Of a stretch of DNA of 64,000 nt, positions 33,823 to 43,052 are shown piece by piece. The first letter of the stretch is position 1. Each line of letters begins with the position of its first letter. Origin of the DNA: Ruegeria halocynthiae (GTDB taxonomy: Bacteria; Pseudomonadota; Alphaproteobacteria; Rhodobacterales; Rhodobacteraceae); the NCBI RefSeq assembly GCF_000743705.1, contig NZ_JQEZ01000004.1, forward strand, positions 1-64,000, read 5' to 3'. The notes under the pieces were generated by a model, which saw only the letters and a program-made list of their open reading frames with translations, was not told the origin of the DNA and ran no database searches. The position numbers and the translations under genes were made by a program.

Positions 33823-33885
33823 CGGGGCTTGCGGACGGGCCGTGGGCAGCTAGGTTGGGGATAAATCGAACCAGCCGAGATTTCC

Positions 33886-35268
33886 ATGACCCTGTCCTTC
33901 GCACCGCCGTCCGACCCCTCTGTGCCGCTGCATGTCATTGCGCAACCTGATCTTGAGGATTGGCTGACGGACCAACCGGATATGGTGGTCAACTGGGTGC
34001 GCGCCAACGGTTTTACCGGTGCTCTGGGTCAGGCGTTGCTGATCCCGGGATCGGATGGCACACCTGAATGCGCGCTGGCGGGCTATGGCAAAGCTGCGGG
34101 CCGTGGGCGCAAGCGGTTTCCGCTGGCCGCTGCCGCCGAAACCCTGCCCGAAGGGGTGTATCATATCGCATCAGGCCTACCCGACGCCGCGCTGAACACC
34201 GAATGTCTGGGTTGGCTGCTGGCTGGTTACGCCTTTGATCGCTATGCCGGGCAATCCCCGGCCAAGGCCCGTCTGGTTGCACCCAGTGGCATTGACGGCG
34301 CGCAGATTGAAGTTCTGGCTCAGGCCGAGGCCCTGACCCGTGATCTGGTCAATACGCCCACGGCGGATATGGGGCCGGATCAATTGCAGGACGCGGTTGA
34401 GGCGCTGGCCCAGGAATTCGACGCCTCTTGCACGGTGATCCGGGGGCAGGCCCTGCTGGACCAGAACTTTCCGATGATCCACGCCGTTGGCCGCGCCGCC
34501 ACGCAAGACCCATGCCTGATCGAGATGAACTGGGGCAGTACTGGCCCAAAACTGACGCTGGTCGGCAAGGGGGTCTGTTTCGACACCGGGGGGCTGAACC
34601 TGAAACCCGGAAACTCGATGGCGTTGATGAAAAAGGATATGGGCGGATCGGCCAATGTGTTGGGGCTGGCGCGGATGATCATGGCGCTGAAGCTGCCGCT
34701 GCAACTGCGGGTGCTGATCCCGGCGGTTGAAAACTCGGTGGCTGGAAACGCGTTTCGGCCCGGCGATATTCTGACCTCGCGCAAGGGTCTGACGGTCGAG
34801 ATCAACAATACCGACGCCGAAGGGCGGCTGGTGCTGGCCGATGCGCTGGCGCTGGCAGATGAGGGGCAGCCGGATCTGGTGATCTCGATGGCGACGCTGA
34901 CCGGCGCGGCGCGGGTCGCCGTTGGCCCCGATCTGGCCCCGTTCTACACCGACGATGACACCGCCGCCGGGGCGCTGGCGCGCGCCGGGCAAACGGCGGC
35001 CGATCCGGTCTGGCGAATGCCTTTCCATGAACCCTATGAGACGATGATCGAACCGGGTATCGCCGATCTGGACAATGCACCTTCGGGCGGGTTTGCGGGG
35101 TCCATCACCGCCGCGCTGTTCCTGCGCCGGTTTGTGGGCGAAAGCCGCTATATGCATTTCGACATCTATTCCTGGCAGCCCGGCAAAGCACCGGGCCGCA
35201 GCAAAGGTGGGTTTGGCCAGGGTCCGCGCGCCCTGCTGACCGCCCTGCCCGAGATTTTGGGCCTGTGA
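33886..35268 (+). CDS. M17-family (leucyl) aminopeptidase
   Basis: 460 residues. The metal-binding core is visible: 'VGKGVCFDTGGLNLKPGNSMALMKKDMGGSANVLGLA' and 'NNTDAEGRLVLADAL' (the NTDAEGR signature). It removes N-terminal residues from peptides in the cytoplasm. It is not the longer PepA, having a short N-terminal domain. Its stop overlaps the GTG of the next gene. Confidence 0.92.
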   Translation: MTLSFAPPSDPSVPLHVIAQPDLEDWLTDQPDMVVNWVRANGFTGALGQALLIPGSDGTPECALAGYGKAAGRGRKRFPLAAAAETLPEGVYHIASGLPDAALNTECLGWLLAGYAFDRYAGQSPAKARLVAPSGIDGAQIEVLAQAEALTRDLVNTPTADMGPDQLQDAVEALAQEFDASCTVIRGQALLDQNFPMIHAVGRAATQDPCLIEMNWGSTGPKLTLVGKGVCFDTGGLNLKPGNSMALMKKDMGGSANVLGLARMIMALKLPLQLRVLIPAVENSVAGNAFRPGDILTSRKGLTVEINNTDAEGRLVLADALALADEGQPDLVISMATLTGAARVAVGPDLAPFYTDDDTAAGALARAGQTAADPVWRMPFHEPYETMIEPGIADLDNAPSGGFAGSITAALFLRRFVGESRYMHFDIYSWQPGKAPGRSKGGFGQGPRALLTALPEILGL

Positions 35269-36002
35269 CCCAACTGCGGATCATAACCCCGGTCGCAGAC
35301 CTGCTGCGCCGTCCCGATGGGCCACGCGACCGGCAGTTGTTGTTCGGCGATACGGTCACCGTGTCGGAAACTCAAAACCATTGGAGCCAGGTCACCGCCG
35401 ACAAGGACGGTTATACCGGTTGGGTGGCATCGGACCAGTTGGGCGCGCCAGTGCCGGATACGCATTGGATCACCGCACCCGCCACCCATGCCTATGCGCA
35501 GCCGGATATGAAAAGCCCCGACCGGGTCTCGCTGAGTTTTGGCAGCCGGGTGCAGGTTCTGTCAGACCAGGGCAGGTTTCTGGAAACGGAACTGGGGTTC
35601 ATCCCTGCCGTGCACGCCAAGTTGAACACAACCCGGCTGACCGACCCGGTTGCTGTGGCCGAGCTGTTTCTGGGTACGCCGTATCTGTGGGGCGGTAACA
35701 GCCGGTTCGGGTTGGATTGTTCGGGTCTGGTGCAGGCGGGACTGCTGGCCTGTGGCCTGACCTGCCCCGGTGACAGCGGCGATCAGGAACGGACGTTGGG
35801 TGACGCCCTGCCAGCGGGTAGCGCCCCGAAACACGGCGATCTGCTGTTCTGGAAAGGGCATGTCGCATGGGTCTATGACGCCAACATGCTGCTGCACGCC
35901 AATGCCTATCATATGGACGTCACCTTTGAGCCGATGGATCAGGCGATTACGCGTATTCTGGAACAGGGTGATGGCCCCGTGACCGCGCATAAGCGGCTCT
36001 AA
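35265..36002 (+). CDS. NlpC/P60 cell-wall peptidase with SH3-like domains
   Basis: 245 residues from a GTG overlapping the aminopeptidase stop. Two SH3-like segments (residues 5-60 and 75-120) precede an NlpC/P60 domain with 'GLDCSGLVQAGL' (catalytic Cys) and 'HGDLLFWKGHVAWVYDANMLLHANAYH' (His). It probably cleaves gamma-D-Glu-diaminopimelate peptides. No signal peptide is seen, so it may act on recycled muropeptides; pairing with the aminopeptidase fits peptide recycling. It overlaps the convergent DUF2794 gene by 4 nt. Confidence 0.88.
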   Translation: MTQLRIITPVADLLRRPDGPRDRQLLFGDTVTVSETQNHWSQVTADKDGYTGWVASDQLGAPVPDTHWITAPATHAYAQPDMKSPDRVSLSFGSRVQVLSDQGRFLETELGFIPAVHAKLNTTRLTDPVAVAELFLGTPYLWGGNSRFGLDCSGLVQAGLLACGLTCPGDSGDQERTLGDALPAGSAPKHGDLLFWKGHVAWVYDANMLLHANAYHMDVTFEPMDQAITRILEQGDGPVTAHKRL

Positions 36003-36343
36003 TCAAGGTCAACAGACCGGATTAGCTTGCGTTCCAGCACCCGCAGCACGGTGCGCAGATCATGGCCGCGTTTCAGAATGCGGCCATCCATGCCCACCAC
36101 CGAGTACATCCCCTGTCGCGCGCGCAGACGCGGGTGTTTTTCAACTCGATAGATCGGGTGCTCGGCGGTGCGCCGGAATATGGAAAACACCGCCATGTCG
36201 CGCAGGTTCGAGATACCATAGTCGCGCCATTCTCCGGCGGCGACCATCCGGCCATAGACAGTCAGGATATATGACATCTCGCGCCGGTCGAACGCGACGG
36301 GCATCTGGGCCGAGTTTGCAGAAAACCGGCTGGGAGGCTGCAT
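35999..36343 (-). CDS. DUF2794 family protein
   Basis: 114 residues from ATG 36343, chosen because AAGGG is 7 nt upstream; the ATG two codons earlier lies too close to it. The sequence 'FDRREMSYILTVYGRMVAAGEWRDYGISNLRDMAVFSIFRRTAEHPIYRVEKHPRLRARQGMYSVVGMDGRILKRGHDL' is diagnostic for DUF2794, a conserved alphaproteobacterial protein of unknown function. Confidence 0.88.
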   Translation of the reverse strand: MQPPSRFSANSAQMPVAFDRREMSYILTVYGRMVAAGEWRDYGISNLRDMAVFSIFRRTAEHPIYRVEKHPRLRARQGMYSVVGMDGRILKRGHDLRTVLRVLERKLIRSVDLD

Positions 36344-36425
36344 GTTCATACCCTTAGCCTTGCCGGAAAACGCGTTTGAATCAAGCCCGCGCACAAAGAG
36401 GTGTGGTATTTTGACCCGTCGCGCC

Positions 36426-38090
36426 CTAGCGCCGCCCGACCTGACGGCAGATCAGAATCACCGGCAAAAGCCCCACCGCAAGGATCACCAGCGAGGGTAC
36501 GGCAGCGCCCTCCAGCCGCTCATCCGAGGCCAGCCGATAGGCCTGCACCGCCAGCGTGTCAAAGTTGAACGGCCGCATGATCAGCGTGGCAGGCAGCTCT
36601 TTCATCACGTCGACAAAGACAATCAGCAACCCAGTCAGCAGCGACGGCGTCAGGATCGGCAGATGCACCCGGCGCAATGTGCCCAGCGGGGTCTGCCCCA
36701 AAGACCGCGCCGCAGCGTCCATATTGGCGTGAACCGTGCTTTGCCCACCCTCATAAGCGCTGAGCGCGGCGGCCAAAAAGCGCACCATATAGGCCGCCAC
36801 CAGCAACCAGATCGAACCGGTGACCAGCAGCCCGGTCGAAATATCGAAGGTTTGCCGCATCCAGGCGTCCAGCGCATTGTCGAAACTGGCAAATGGCACC
36901 ATCAGGCCCACCGCGATCACGCCGCCGGGCACCGCATAGCCCAACCGCGCCAGATAGCCTGTGGTGGCCGAACCCCGCCCCGGGCGCAGCCGTTGAAAGA
37001 ACCCCACACAAATTGCCGCGAATACGGTCACCACCGCCGCCGTTCCCGCAAGCGTCAGCGAATTCTGGATGAACCCGACATAGCGCCGTGACAGCAGGTT
37101 CTGCTCTGAGGTCAGCCCCATCTGAATCAGGATGAACACCGGCAGCAAAAAGCCCAGCAGCACAGGAATGACGCACAGCGTAAAGGCCGCCGCCGATTGC
37201 CAGCCCTTCAACTGCGCCGAGGGTAGGGTCGCGTGGCTTTTACCCGCCTGATAGTATTTCGCCTTACCGCGCTGGGTTCGTTCCGTGACAGCGATAATCA
37301 GTGCAAAGCCCAGCAGGCACAGGGCAAGCTGCGCCGCGGCGGCACGATCCCCGATCGAAAACCAGCTGGTATAGATACCGGTGGCAAAGGTCTGGACGCC
37401 GAAATAGGCCACCGTGCCGAAATCAGCGATGGTTTCCATGATGGCCAGCAAAACACCCCCCGCAATGGCCGGGCGCGCCATCGGCAGAGACACGTGCCAG
37501 AACGCCAGCCACGGGCTTTTGCCCAGCGCACGCGCGGCCAGAAAGGCGGATGCGCTTTGCTGCAGGAACGCCGCACGGGCCAGCAGGTAAACATAGGGAT
37601 ACAGCACAAGGATCAGCATCACCGCCGCACCCTCGGTCGAGCGGATTTCCGGGAACCAATAGTCGCGGGGGCCCCAGCCGGTCACCTCTCGCAGGGTAGT
37701 CTGCACAATGCCGGGGTGGTCCAGAATGAACGTATAGGCATAAGCCAGCACATAGGCCGGAAAAGCCAACGGCAGGACCAGCGCAATTTCAAGGAACCGC
37801 ACTCCGGGAAACCGGGTCATCGTCACCAGCCAGGCAGCGCCCACACCGATCGAGAATGTGCCTGCGGCCACCAGAACCACCAGGATCAGGGTGGTCAGCG
37901 CATAGCGCGGCAGAACCGTGTCCAACAGATGTGAGATCGTGTCCGTCCCGCCCGTGACCGTTGCCAGCACAACCGCGACCATCGGCAACAGACAGGCCGC
38001 AGCCACCAGATAGGCCACCATGGCCACCAACCGGGTGCCCAACACGCCCCGATTGCGTGTTCCGTGTTTTGAAAGTTCGATGTCGGCCAT
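36426..38090 (-). CDS. Fe3+-type ABC transporter permease (two fused permease domains)
   Basis: 554 residues with about twelve membrane helices. Two binding-protein-dependent permease domains each carry an EAA-like loop: 'ARALGKSPWLAFWHVSLPMARPAIAGGV' and 'AARSLGQTPLGTLRRVHLPILTPSLLTG'. This FbpB/SfuB-type arrangement is typical of ferric iron importers. No ATPase or binding-protein gene is adjacent, so they must be encoded elsewhere. Confidence 0.9.
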   Translation of the reverse strand: MADIELSKHGTRNRGVLGTRLVAMVAYLVAAACLLPMVAVVLATVTGGTDTISHLLDTVLPRYALTTLILVVLVAAGTFSIGVGAAWLVTMTRFPGVRFLEIALVLPLAFPAYVLAYAYTFILDHPGIVQTTLREVTGWGPRDYWFPEIRSTEGAAVMLILVLYPYVYLLARAAFLQQSASAFLAARALGKSPWLAFWHVSLPMARPAIAGGVLLAIMETIADFGTVAYFGVQTFATGIYTSWFSIGDRAAAAQLALCLLGFALIIAVTERTQRGKAKYYQAGKSHATLPSAQLKGWQSAAAFTLCVIPVLLGFLLPVFILIQMGLTSEQNLLSRRYVGFIQNSLTLAGTAAVVTVFAAICVGFFQRLRPGRGSATTGYLARLGYAVPGGVIAVGLMVPFASFDNALDAWMRQTFDISTGLLVTGSIWLLVAAYMVRFLAAALSAYEGGQSTVHANMDAAARSLGQTPLGTLRRVHLPILTPSLLTGLLIVFVDVMKELPATLIMRPFNFDTLAVQAYRLASDERLEGAAVPSLVILAVGLLPVILICRQVGRR

Positions 38091-38168
38091 GTTTCCGGCT
38101 TGTGACTGGCAAAGGCGCAGATTCAGCCTTTAATCGACCAAAACGCTCAGAAACACCAGTGGGCAGGG

Positions 38169-38205
38169 GAACAAATCTGCGACACATACTGCCGCAGATC
38201 TGTTC
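38169..38205. promoter_or_regulatory. Inverted repeat between the PaaK-like and permease genes
   Basis: GAACAAATCTGCG (38169-38181) and CGCAGATCTGTTC (38193-38205) match in 12 of 13 positions. There is no following T-run on either strand, so an operator or processed hairpin is more likely than a terminator. It lies upstream of the iron permease gene. Confidence 0.45.
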
Positions 38206-38210
38206 AGGCT

Positions 38211-39431
38211 TCATTCGTAAACGCGCTGATCCTCGATCACCAACCCGTCTTTGGGCAGCGATCCTGGGGCCACAACCTCAATCGCGCCTTTCAGTTTCAG
38301 AACTTCGGCAACGGATCTGGCATAGGCCGAGTCATTGCCGCTGGGACTTTCAATCTGAACGGTCATGGTGTCCATCTCACCCTGGCGGGACGCGATGACG
38401 CGGGCTTTGACGATTTCGTCATGCTTGTCGACCAATGCCGCGACCTGTTCGGGGCGCACGAACATGCCCTTGATCTTGGTGGTCTGATCGGCGCGCCCCA
38501 TCCAGCCCTTGATCCGCATGTTGGTGCGACCGCAAGGGGATTCCCCCGGCAACACGGCGGACAAATCACCCGTGGCGAACCGGATCAGCGGGTAATCCGG
38601 GTTCAACGAAGTCACCACGACCTCACCCACTTCGCCCGGTGTGACCGGTGTGCCAGTGCCCGGCGTGACAATCTCGACGATCACATGCTCGTCGATGATC
38701 ATCCCCTCCATCGCGGGGCTTTCATAGGCGATATTGCCCAGATCGGCGGTCGCGTAACATTGCAGACAGGAAATGCCCCGGTCGGCGTAATCCTGACGCA
38801 GCGACGGGAACAGCGCACCGCCGCCGACAACCGCCATGGCAAAGTTCAGCTTCACGCCCATCTCATCGGCTTTGTCCAAAATGACCTTCAGGTAATCCGG
38901 CGTCCCGGCGTAGGCGGTACAGCCTACGTCACGCGCGGCGGTTACCTGCAACTCGGTCTGGCCGGTACCAGCAGGCAGCACGGCGGCCCCCACGGCCCGC
39001 GCGCCGCTTTCGAAAATCATCCCCGCCGGGGTCAGGTGATAACCGAAACAATTGTGAACGATATCGCCCGGCCCCACGCCGGCTGCATGCAGAAACCGCC
39101 CCATGCGCCACCAATCGGGATCGGTGCTGCCGGGTTCATAGATCGGCCCCGGAGATTGGAACACGTGATGAAAATGCCGCGCCGGTTTGACGGTAAAGCC
39201 ACCAAAGGGCGGACGCGTCGCCTGCGCCTTGGCCAGATCCGATTTCCGCAGCACCGGCAGTTTGACCAGATCATCGACCGAGGCGATGTTGTCGATCTCG
39301 ACCCCGTCCAGATACCCGGCAAAGCCCGGCGCGGATTGCGCCCGGTGAAGCTGAATTCGCAGCCCATGCGCCTGTTCGGCGCCGCGCTGGTCGGGTGAAC
39401 GGGTCTCGAGCGTGTCATAGTATTTCGTCAT
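38211..39431 (-). CDS. PaaK-like adenylate-forming enzyme (phenylacetate-CoA ligase family)
   Basis: 406 residues from ATG 39431 (GGAGG upstream). It aligns with PaaK: 'HNCFGYHLTPAGMIFESGARAVGAAVLPAGTGQTELQ', 'GTPDYLKVILD', 'CYATADLGNIAYES', 'VIVEIVTPGTGTPVTPGEVGEVVVTSLNPDYPLIRFATGDLS' and 'MRIKGWMGRADQTTKIKGMFVRPEQV'. The usual nucleotide-binding P-loop (SSGTTGKP-like) is replaced by 'FQSPGPIYEPGSTDPDW'. It is the last gene of the Liv-type transport operon, so it may activate the imported acid with CoA. Substrate unknown. Confidence 0.85.
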   Translation of the reverse strand: MTKYYDTLETRSPDQRGAEQAHGLRIQLHRAQSAPGFAGYLDGVEIDNIASVDDLVKLPVLRKSDLAKAQATRPPFGGFTVKPARHFHHVFQSPGPIYEPGSTDPDWWRMGRFLHAAGVGPGDIVHNCFGYHLTPAGMIFESGARAVGAAVLPAGTGQTELQVTAARDVGCTAYAGTPDYLKVILDKADEMGVKLNFAMAVVGGGALFPSLRQDYADRGISCLQCYATADLGNIAYESPAMEGMIIDEHVIVEIVTPGTGTPVTPGEVGEVVVTSLNPDYPLIRFATGDLSAVLPGESPCGRTNMRIKGWMGRADQTTKIKGMFVRPEQVAALVDKHDEIVKARVIASRQGEMDTMTVQIESPSGNDSAYARSVAEVLKLKGAIEVVAPGSLPKDGLVIEDQRVYE

Positions 39432-39450
39432 GACCAGATCCTCCATCCGC

Positions 39451-40284
39451 TTACAACCACCTCTTGCGACGGCGGTACGAGCGCACATCGCGGAAACTTT
39501 TGCGGCCCTCGTCGGACATGCCCAGATAGAATTCCTTTACATCCGGGTTTTCACGCAGCTCAGCCGCCGGTCCATCCATCACCACGCGGCCCGATTCCAG
39601 AATATAGCCGTAATGCGCGAACCGCAGCGCCACATTGGTGTTCTGTTCGGCCAGCAGAAAGGACACGCCCTCTTTCTCGTTCAAATCCTTCACGATGCCG
39701 AAAATCTCTTCGACCAACTGCGGCGCCAATCCCATCGAGGGTTCGTCCAGCAGGATCGTTTCCGGCCGTGACATCAGCGCCCGGCCCATCGCCACCATCT
39801 GTTGTTCCCCGCCCGAGGTATAGCCCGCCTGACTGCGGCGGCGTTCCTTGAGGCGCGGGAAATAAGTATACACAAGCTCCAGATCCTGTTGGATCGCAGC
39901 TTTGCCATCCTTACGGGTATAGGCCCCGGTCAGCAGGTTTTCGTCGACCGTCAGGTGTTCGAAGCAATGGCGGCCTTCCATCACCTGAATGACGCCCTTT
40001 TCCACCAGATCGGCCGGGTCGCTTTCATGGATGCTTTTACCGCGATATTTGATCGTGCCTTTGGTCACCTCGCCACGTTCGGAATGCAGCAGGTTTGACA
40101 CCGCCTTAAGCGTTGTCGTCTTGCCCGCGCCATTGCCGCCCAGCAAAGCCGTAATGCCGCCCTTGGGCACGGTCAGGCTGACCCCCTTCAGAACAAGGAT
40201 CACGTGATTGTAGATCACTTCGATATTGTTGACCTCAAGCAGGGTTTCGGCCTGCACTTCGGTGGTTTGTGCCGCATCCAGCAT
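39451..40284 (-). CDS. livF: Branched-chain-type ABC transporter ATPase (LivF family)
   Basis: 277 residues. Walker A 'GGNGAGKTTT', signature 'YTSGGEQQMVAMGRAL', Walker B 'TILLDEPSMGLAP'. The C-terminus is longer and basic ('RSYRRRKRWL'). It is one of two ATPases of the Liv-type importer encoded here; the other is at 44069-44887. The binding-protein gene lies 71 nt upstream, across a strong hairpin. Confidence 0.93.
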   Translation of the reverse strand: MLDAAQTTEVQAETLLEVNNIEVIYNHVILVLKGVSLTVPKGGITALLGGNGAGKTTTLKAVSNLLHSERGEVTKGTIKYRGKSIHESDPADLVEKGVIQVMEGRHCFEHLTVDENLLTGAYTRKDGKAAIQQDLELVYTYFPRLKERRRSQAGYTSGGEQQMVAMGRALMSRPETILLDEPSMGLAPQLVEEIFGIVKDLNEKEGVSFLLAEQNTNVALRFAHYGYILESGRVVMDGPAAELRENPDVKEFYLGMSDEGRKSFRDVRSYRRRKRWL

Positions 40285-40314
40285 CTGCGCGTGTCCTCGT
40301 GCGAGAGTTGGGGT

Positions 40315-40340
40315 CGGGACGGCGGTCTGCCGCCGTCCCG
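40315..40340. terminator. Strong intercistronic hairpin after the binding-protein gene
   Basis: An 11-bp perfect stem, CGGGACGGCGG/CCGCCGTCCCG, with a 4-nt loop, sits 15 nt beyond the binding-protein stop and 31 nt before the livF start. No T-run follows on the operon strand, so it more likely stabilises the upstream message or attenuates transcription than ends it. Confidence 0.6.
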
Positions 40341-40355
40341 GTGTTTCAAAGCGCC

Positions 40356-41639
40356 TTAGTTGCAGCGCGCACCGATGTTGTTTTCCGAGGCATACGCACT
40401 GGAATCTTCGGTGATCAGCGGGCCGATCACGTCGCCATCGGTTGACTTGAACTCGGAAATCAGCGACCAGGTCTTATTGGCCGCGTCCCACTGCGTCACG
40501 CCGACCAGGGCGTCGCCACCGTGGTTCTCGCAAGACACCGAGAAGGCCGGGCCAAAGTTCGGCAGGCCCAGTTCGGCCATCTTGGCCTCGGTGATTTCCA
40601 GCGCTTCCATACCGTCGCGCATGTCAGAGGCGTTGATGTCGGCATTACCGGAAATCTCTTGCGCCTTTTTAGCGGCCTCAGCCGCCAGCATCGCCGCATA
40701 GAGACCGCGGTTATACAGAACCGTGCCCACCTGATCGCCTGCGCCGGCAGCCTTGCCTGCATCGACGACATATTTGTTCAGGTCGTCATACAGTGGGAAA
40801 TCCGACCCGACGTTGTGGAAGGTCAGCGCCTTAAAGCCATTTGCGGCCTCACCCGCAGGCAGCACGTCATTTTCGGAACCCGACCACCAGATGCCGATGA
40901 AATTCTCCATCGGATAGCGGATGTTCGCGGCCTCTTGCACAGCAACCTGGTTCATCACGCCCCAGCCCCACATCAGGACAAAATCGGGACGTTCCCGGCG
41001 AATTTGAAGCCATTGCGATTTCTGCTCCTGACCCGGGTGATCAACCGGCAGGGCGACCAGTTCGAAACCGTGTTTGGCCGATAGCTCCTCAAGCGTGCGG
41101 ATCGGTTCCTTGCCATAGGCCGAGTTGTGATAGACCAACGCGACTTTCTTGCCGCTCAGGTCGCCACCGTTTTCCTCAAGCAGATAGTTGATCGCGCCTG
41201 ATGCCCCATCCCAGTAGTTGGCGGGATAGTTGAAGGTATGGCTGAACACGTCGCCATTTTTGGCCGAGGTCCGGCCATAGCCCATCGTGTGCATCGGGAT
41301 ACCATCAGCCGTGGTCTTAGGGATCAGCTGATAGGTGATACCGGTGGACAGCGGCTGATAAACCAGCGCGCCTTCGCCCTTGGTGGATTCATAGCATTCC
41401 ACACCTTTTTCGGTGTTATAGCCGGTTTCGCATTCGATCACCTTGGCCGGAACGCCCCCGATCCCGCCATCACGTTCGTTCAGCAGGGTAAAATAATCGG
41501 CGTAGCCATCCGCAAATGGGATACCGCCAGCCGCGTATGGGCCGGTGCGATAGCTAAGCGATGGGAATACAAGATCGGCCATTACCGGGCCTGCCGCCAT
41601 TGCGGCGCTCAGCGCCACGGTTGCCAGTTTCAATTTCAT
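40356..41639 (-). CDS. Periplasmic substrate-binding protein of a Liv-type ABC importer
   Basis: 427 residues from ATG 41639, which starts a clear signal peptide (MKLKLATVALSAAMAAGPVMA). The mature protein has the type-1 periplasmic fold: 'SYRTGPYAAGGIPFADGYADYFTLLNERDGGIGG', 'GVECYESTKGEGALVYQPLSTGITYQL' and 'ALVYHNSAYGKEP'. Homologues in such operons bind aromatic or aliphatic acids rather than leucine. The ligand is inferred from the two ligase genes in the same operon. Confidence 0.9.
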   Translation of the reverse strand: MKLKLATVALSAAMAAGPVMADLVFPSLSYRTGPYAAGGIPFADGYADYFTLLNERDGGIGGVPAKVIECETGYNTEKGVECYESTKGEGALVYQPLSTGITYQLIPKTTADGIPMHTMGYGRTSAKNGDVFSHTFNYPANYWDGASGAINYLLEENGGDLSGKKVALVYHNSAYGKEPIRTLEELSAKHGFELVALPVDHPGQEQKSQWLQIRRERPDFVLMWGWGVMNQVAVQEAANIRYPMENFIGIWWSGSENDVLPAGEAANGFKALTFHNVGSDFPLYDDLNKYVVDAGKAAGAGDQVGTVLYNRGLYAAMLAAEAAKKAQEISGNADINASDMRDGMEALEITEAKMAELGLPNFGPAFSVSCENHGGDALVGVTQWDAANKTWSLISEFKSTDGDVIGPLITEDSSAYASENNIGARCN

Positions 41640-41712
41640 CGGGTGTTTCCTCCCTTGATTATTCCGATGTTGGGTTCGGGCTTTGCACCCGTTATTTGAT
41701 TGGGCCAGTCCC

Positions 41713-42789
41713 TTAGTGCGGGAACGGCCAGAGTCTGAGTTTCTCTTTGGCGACGCGCCACAGCTGCGCCAGCCCATGTGGTTCAAGGATCAGGAACATG
41801 ATGATCAACGCACCCACGATCACCAACTGCAGATGTGCCACGATATCCGTGGGCCAGCCCAGCATATCCGCACCGACAACCTTCAGAACCACCGGCAGCA
41901 ACACAAGAAAGGCAGCGCCTGCGAAGGACCCGAAAATAGACCCTAATCCGCCGATAATGATCATGAACAGCACCAGGAATGATTTCTGGATGCCGAACAC
42001 TTCGCCCACTTCGACCGCGCCCAGATAAACCGCAAAGAACAACGCCCCGGCGATGCCGATAAAGAAAGAGCTGACGGCAAAGGCGGTCAGTTTCGCCTTC
42101 AACGGGTTCACCCCGATGATTTCTGCCGCGATATCCATGTCGCGGATTGCCATCCATGTCCGCCCCGTGGTGCCCCGCGTCAGGTTACGGGCCAGAACAG
42201 CGCAGAGCGCCAGGAAGATCAGACAGAACAGATACGTCGCCCAGGCTGGCGCGTTGGGGCCAGTGATGATGATGCCAAACACGTCGCGTTCCGGCGCGTT
42301 GATCTGCCCCGAGGCCGAGTAGTTGTAGAACCACGGCACCCGATTGAACAACCAAACCAGAAAGAACTGTGCCGCCAGCGTGGCCACCGCCAGATAGAAC
42401 CCTTTGATGCGCAGGGATGGCAGGCCGAACAGAACGCCTACAATCGCAGTGACCCCACCGGCCAGCAGGACATGGATGAACATGCTGACATCGGGGAACG
42501 CGGTCATCAGCTTGTAACAGGCATAGGCCCCCACAGCCATGAACCCGCCGGTGCCAAGGCTGACCTGCCCGCAATATCCCACCAGAATGTTCAGCCCTAT
42601 GGCCGCGATGGCATAAATCAGGAAGGGCAACAGCAAAGCGTTGGCCCAGTAATCATTGATGATAAACGGGACGATGCCAAACGCCACCGCCAGCACGACA
42701 TAATACCTGTACCGGTCGAATTTGATCGGGAAAGTCTGGCTGTCATCTGTGTAGGAGGTTTTGAAATCTCCGGCCTCACGATAGAACAT
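41713..42789 (-). CDS. livM: Branched-chain-type ABC permease (LivM family)
   Basis: 358 residues, about ten helices, with the family signatures 'GLNILVGYCGQVSLGTGGFMAVGAYACY' and 'FVSSFFIG.AGALF'-like 'AVSSFFIGIAGALFFAVYLG'. It forms the inner-membrane channel with LivH. A 3-nt gap separates it from the small membrane protein gene upstream. Confidence 0.93.
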   Translation of the reverse strand: MFYREAGDFKTSYTDDSQTFPIKFDRYRYYVVLAVAFGIVPFIINDYWANALLLPFLIYAIAAIGLNILVGYCGQVSLGTGGFMAVGAYACYKLMTAFPDVSMFIHVLLAGGVTAIVGVLFGLPSLRIKGFYLAVATLAAQFFLVWLFNRVPWFYNYSASGQINAPERDVFGIIITGPNAPAWATYLFCLIFLALCAVLARNLTRGTTGRTWMAIRDMDIAAEIIGVNPLKAKLTAFAVSSFFIGIAGALFFAVYLGAVEVGEVFGIQKSFLVLFMIIIGGLGSIFGSFAGAAFLVLLPVVLKVVGADMLGWPTDIVAHLQLVIVGALIIMFLILEPHGLAQLWRVAKEKLRLWPFPH

Positions 42790-42792
42790 GTC

Positions 42793-43050
42793 TTACTTTC
42801 CCCATTCTTCCTGCGCCCGGTTCCGGGTCGCGGCGTCCAGTTGTTTAGACCCTTTGGCGTAACCGCTCGCCTCGGACGCGCGCACCAGTTTCATGTAAGC
42901 CAGAATGCCAGTGACCAACCCGGCAAAGGCCAGGATCGCGGCAATCACCAGTTGACCTTCGGTCAGGTCATCCGAGGTAACGGCGATATAGCCGAAGGCC
43001 CAGAATCCGGCCCATGCGACCACGTTGAGAATGGCGATCAACTTTTGCAT
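42793..43050 (-). CDS. Small two-helix membrane protein inside the Liv operon
   Basis: 85 residues with two hydrophobic segments (about 4-24 and 33-54) and a charged C-terminal tail. It sits between livH and livM with gaps of 2 and 3 nt, so it is made with the permeases. No domain is recognised. It may be an accessory or stabilising subunit of the importer. Confidence 0.75.
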   Translation of the reverse strand: MQKLIAILNVVAWAGFWAFGYIAVTSDDLTEGQLVIAAILAFAGLVTGILAYMKLVRASEASGYAKGSKQLDAATRNRAQEEWGK

Positions 43051-43052
43051 GG

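Noticed and set aside
34177..35157. Minus-strand frame of 326 codons opposite the aminopeptidase
   Set aside because: Arg/Gln/His-rich shadow of the M17 gene without any motif or ribosome-binding site.
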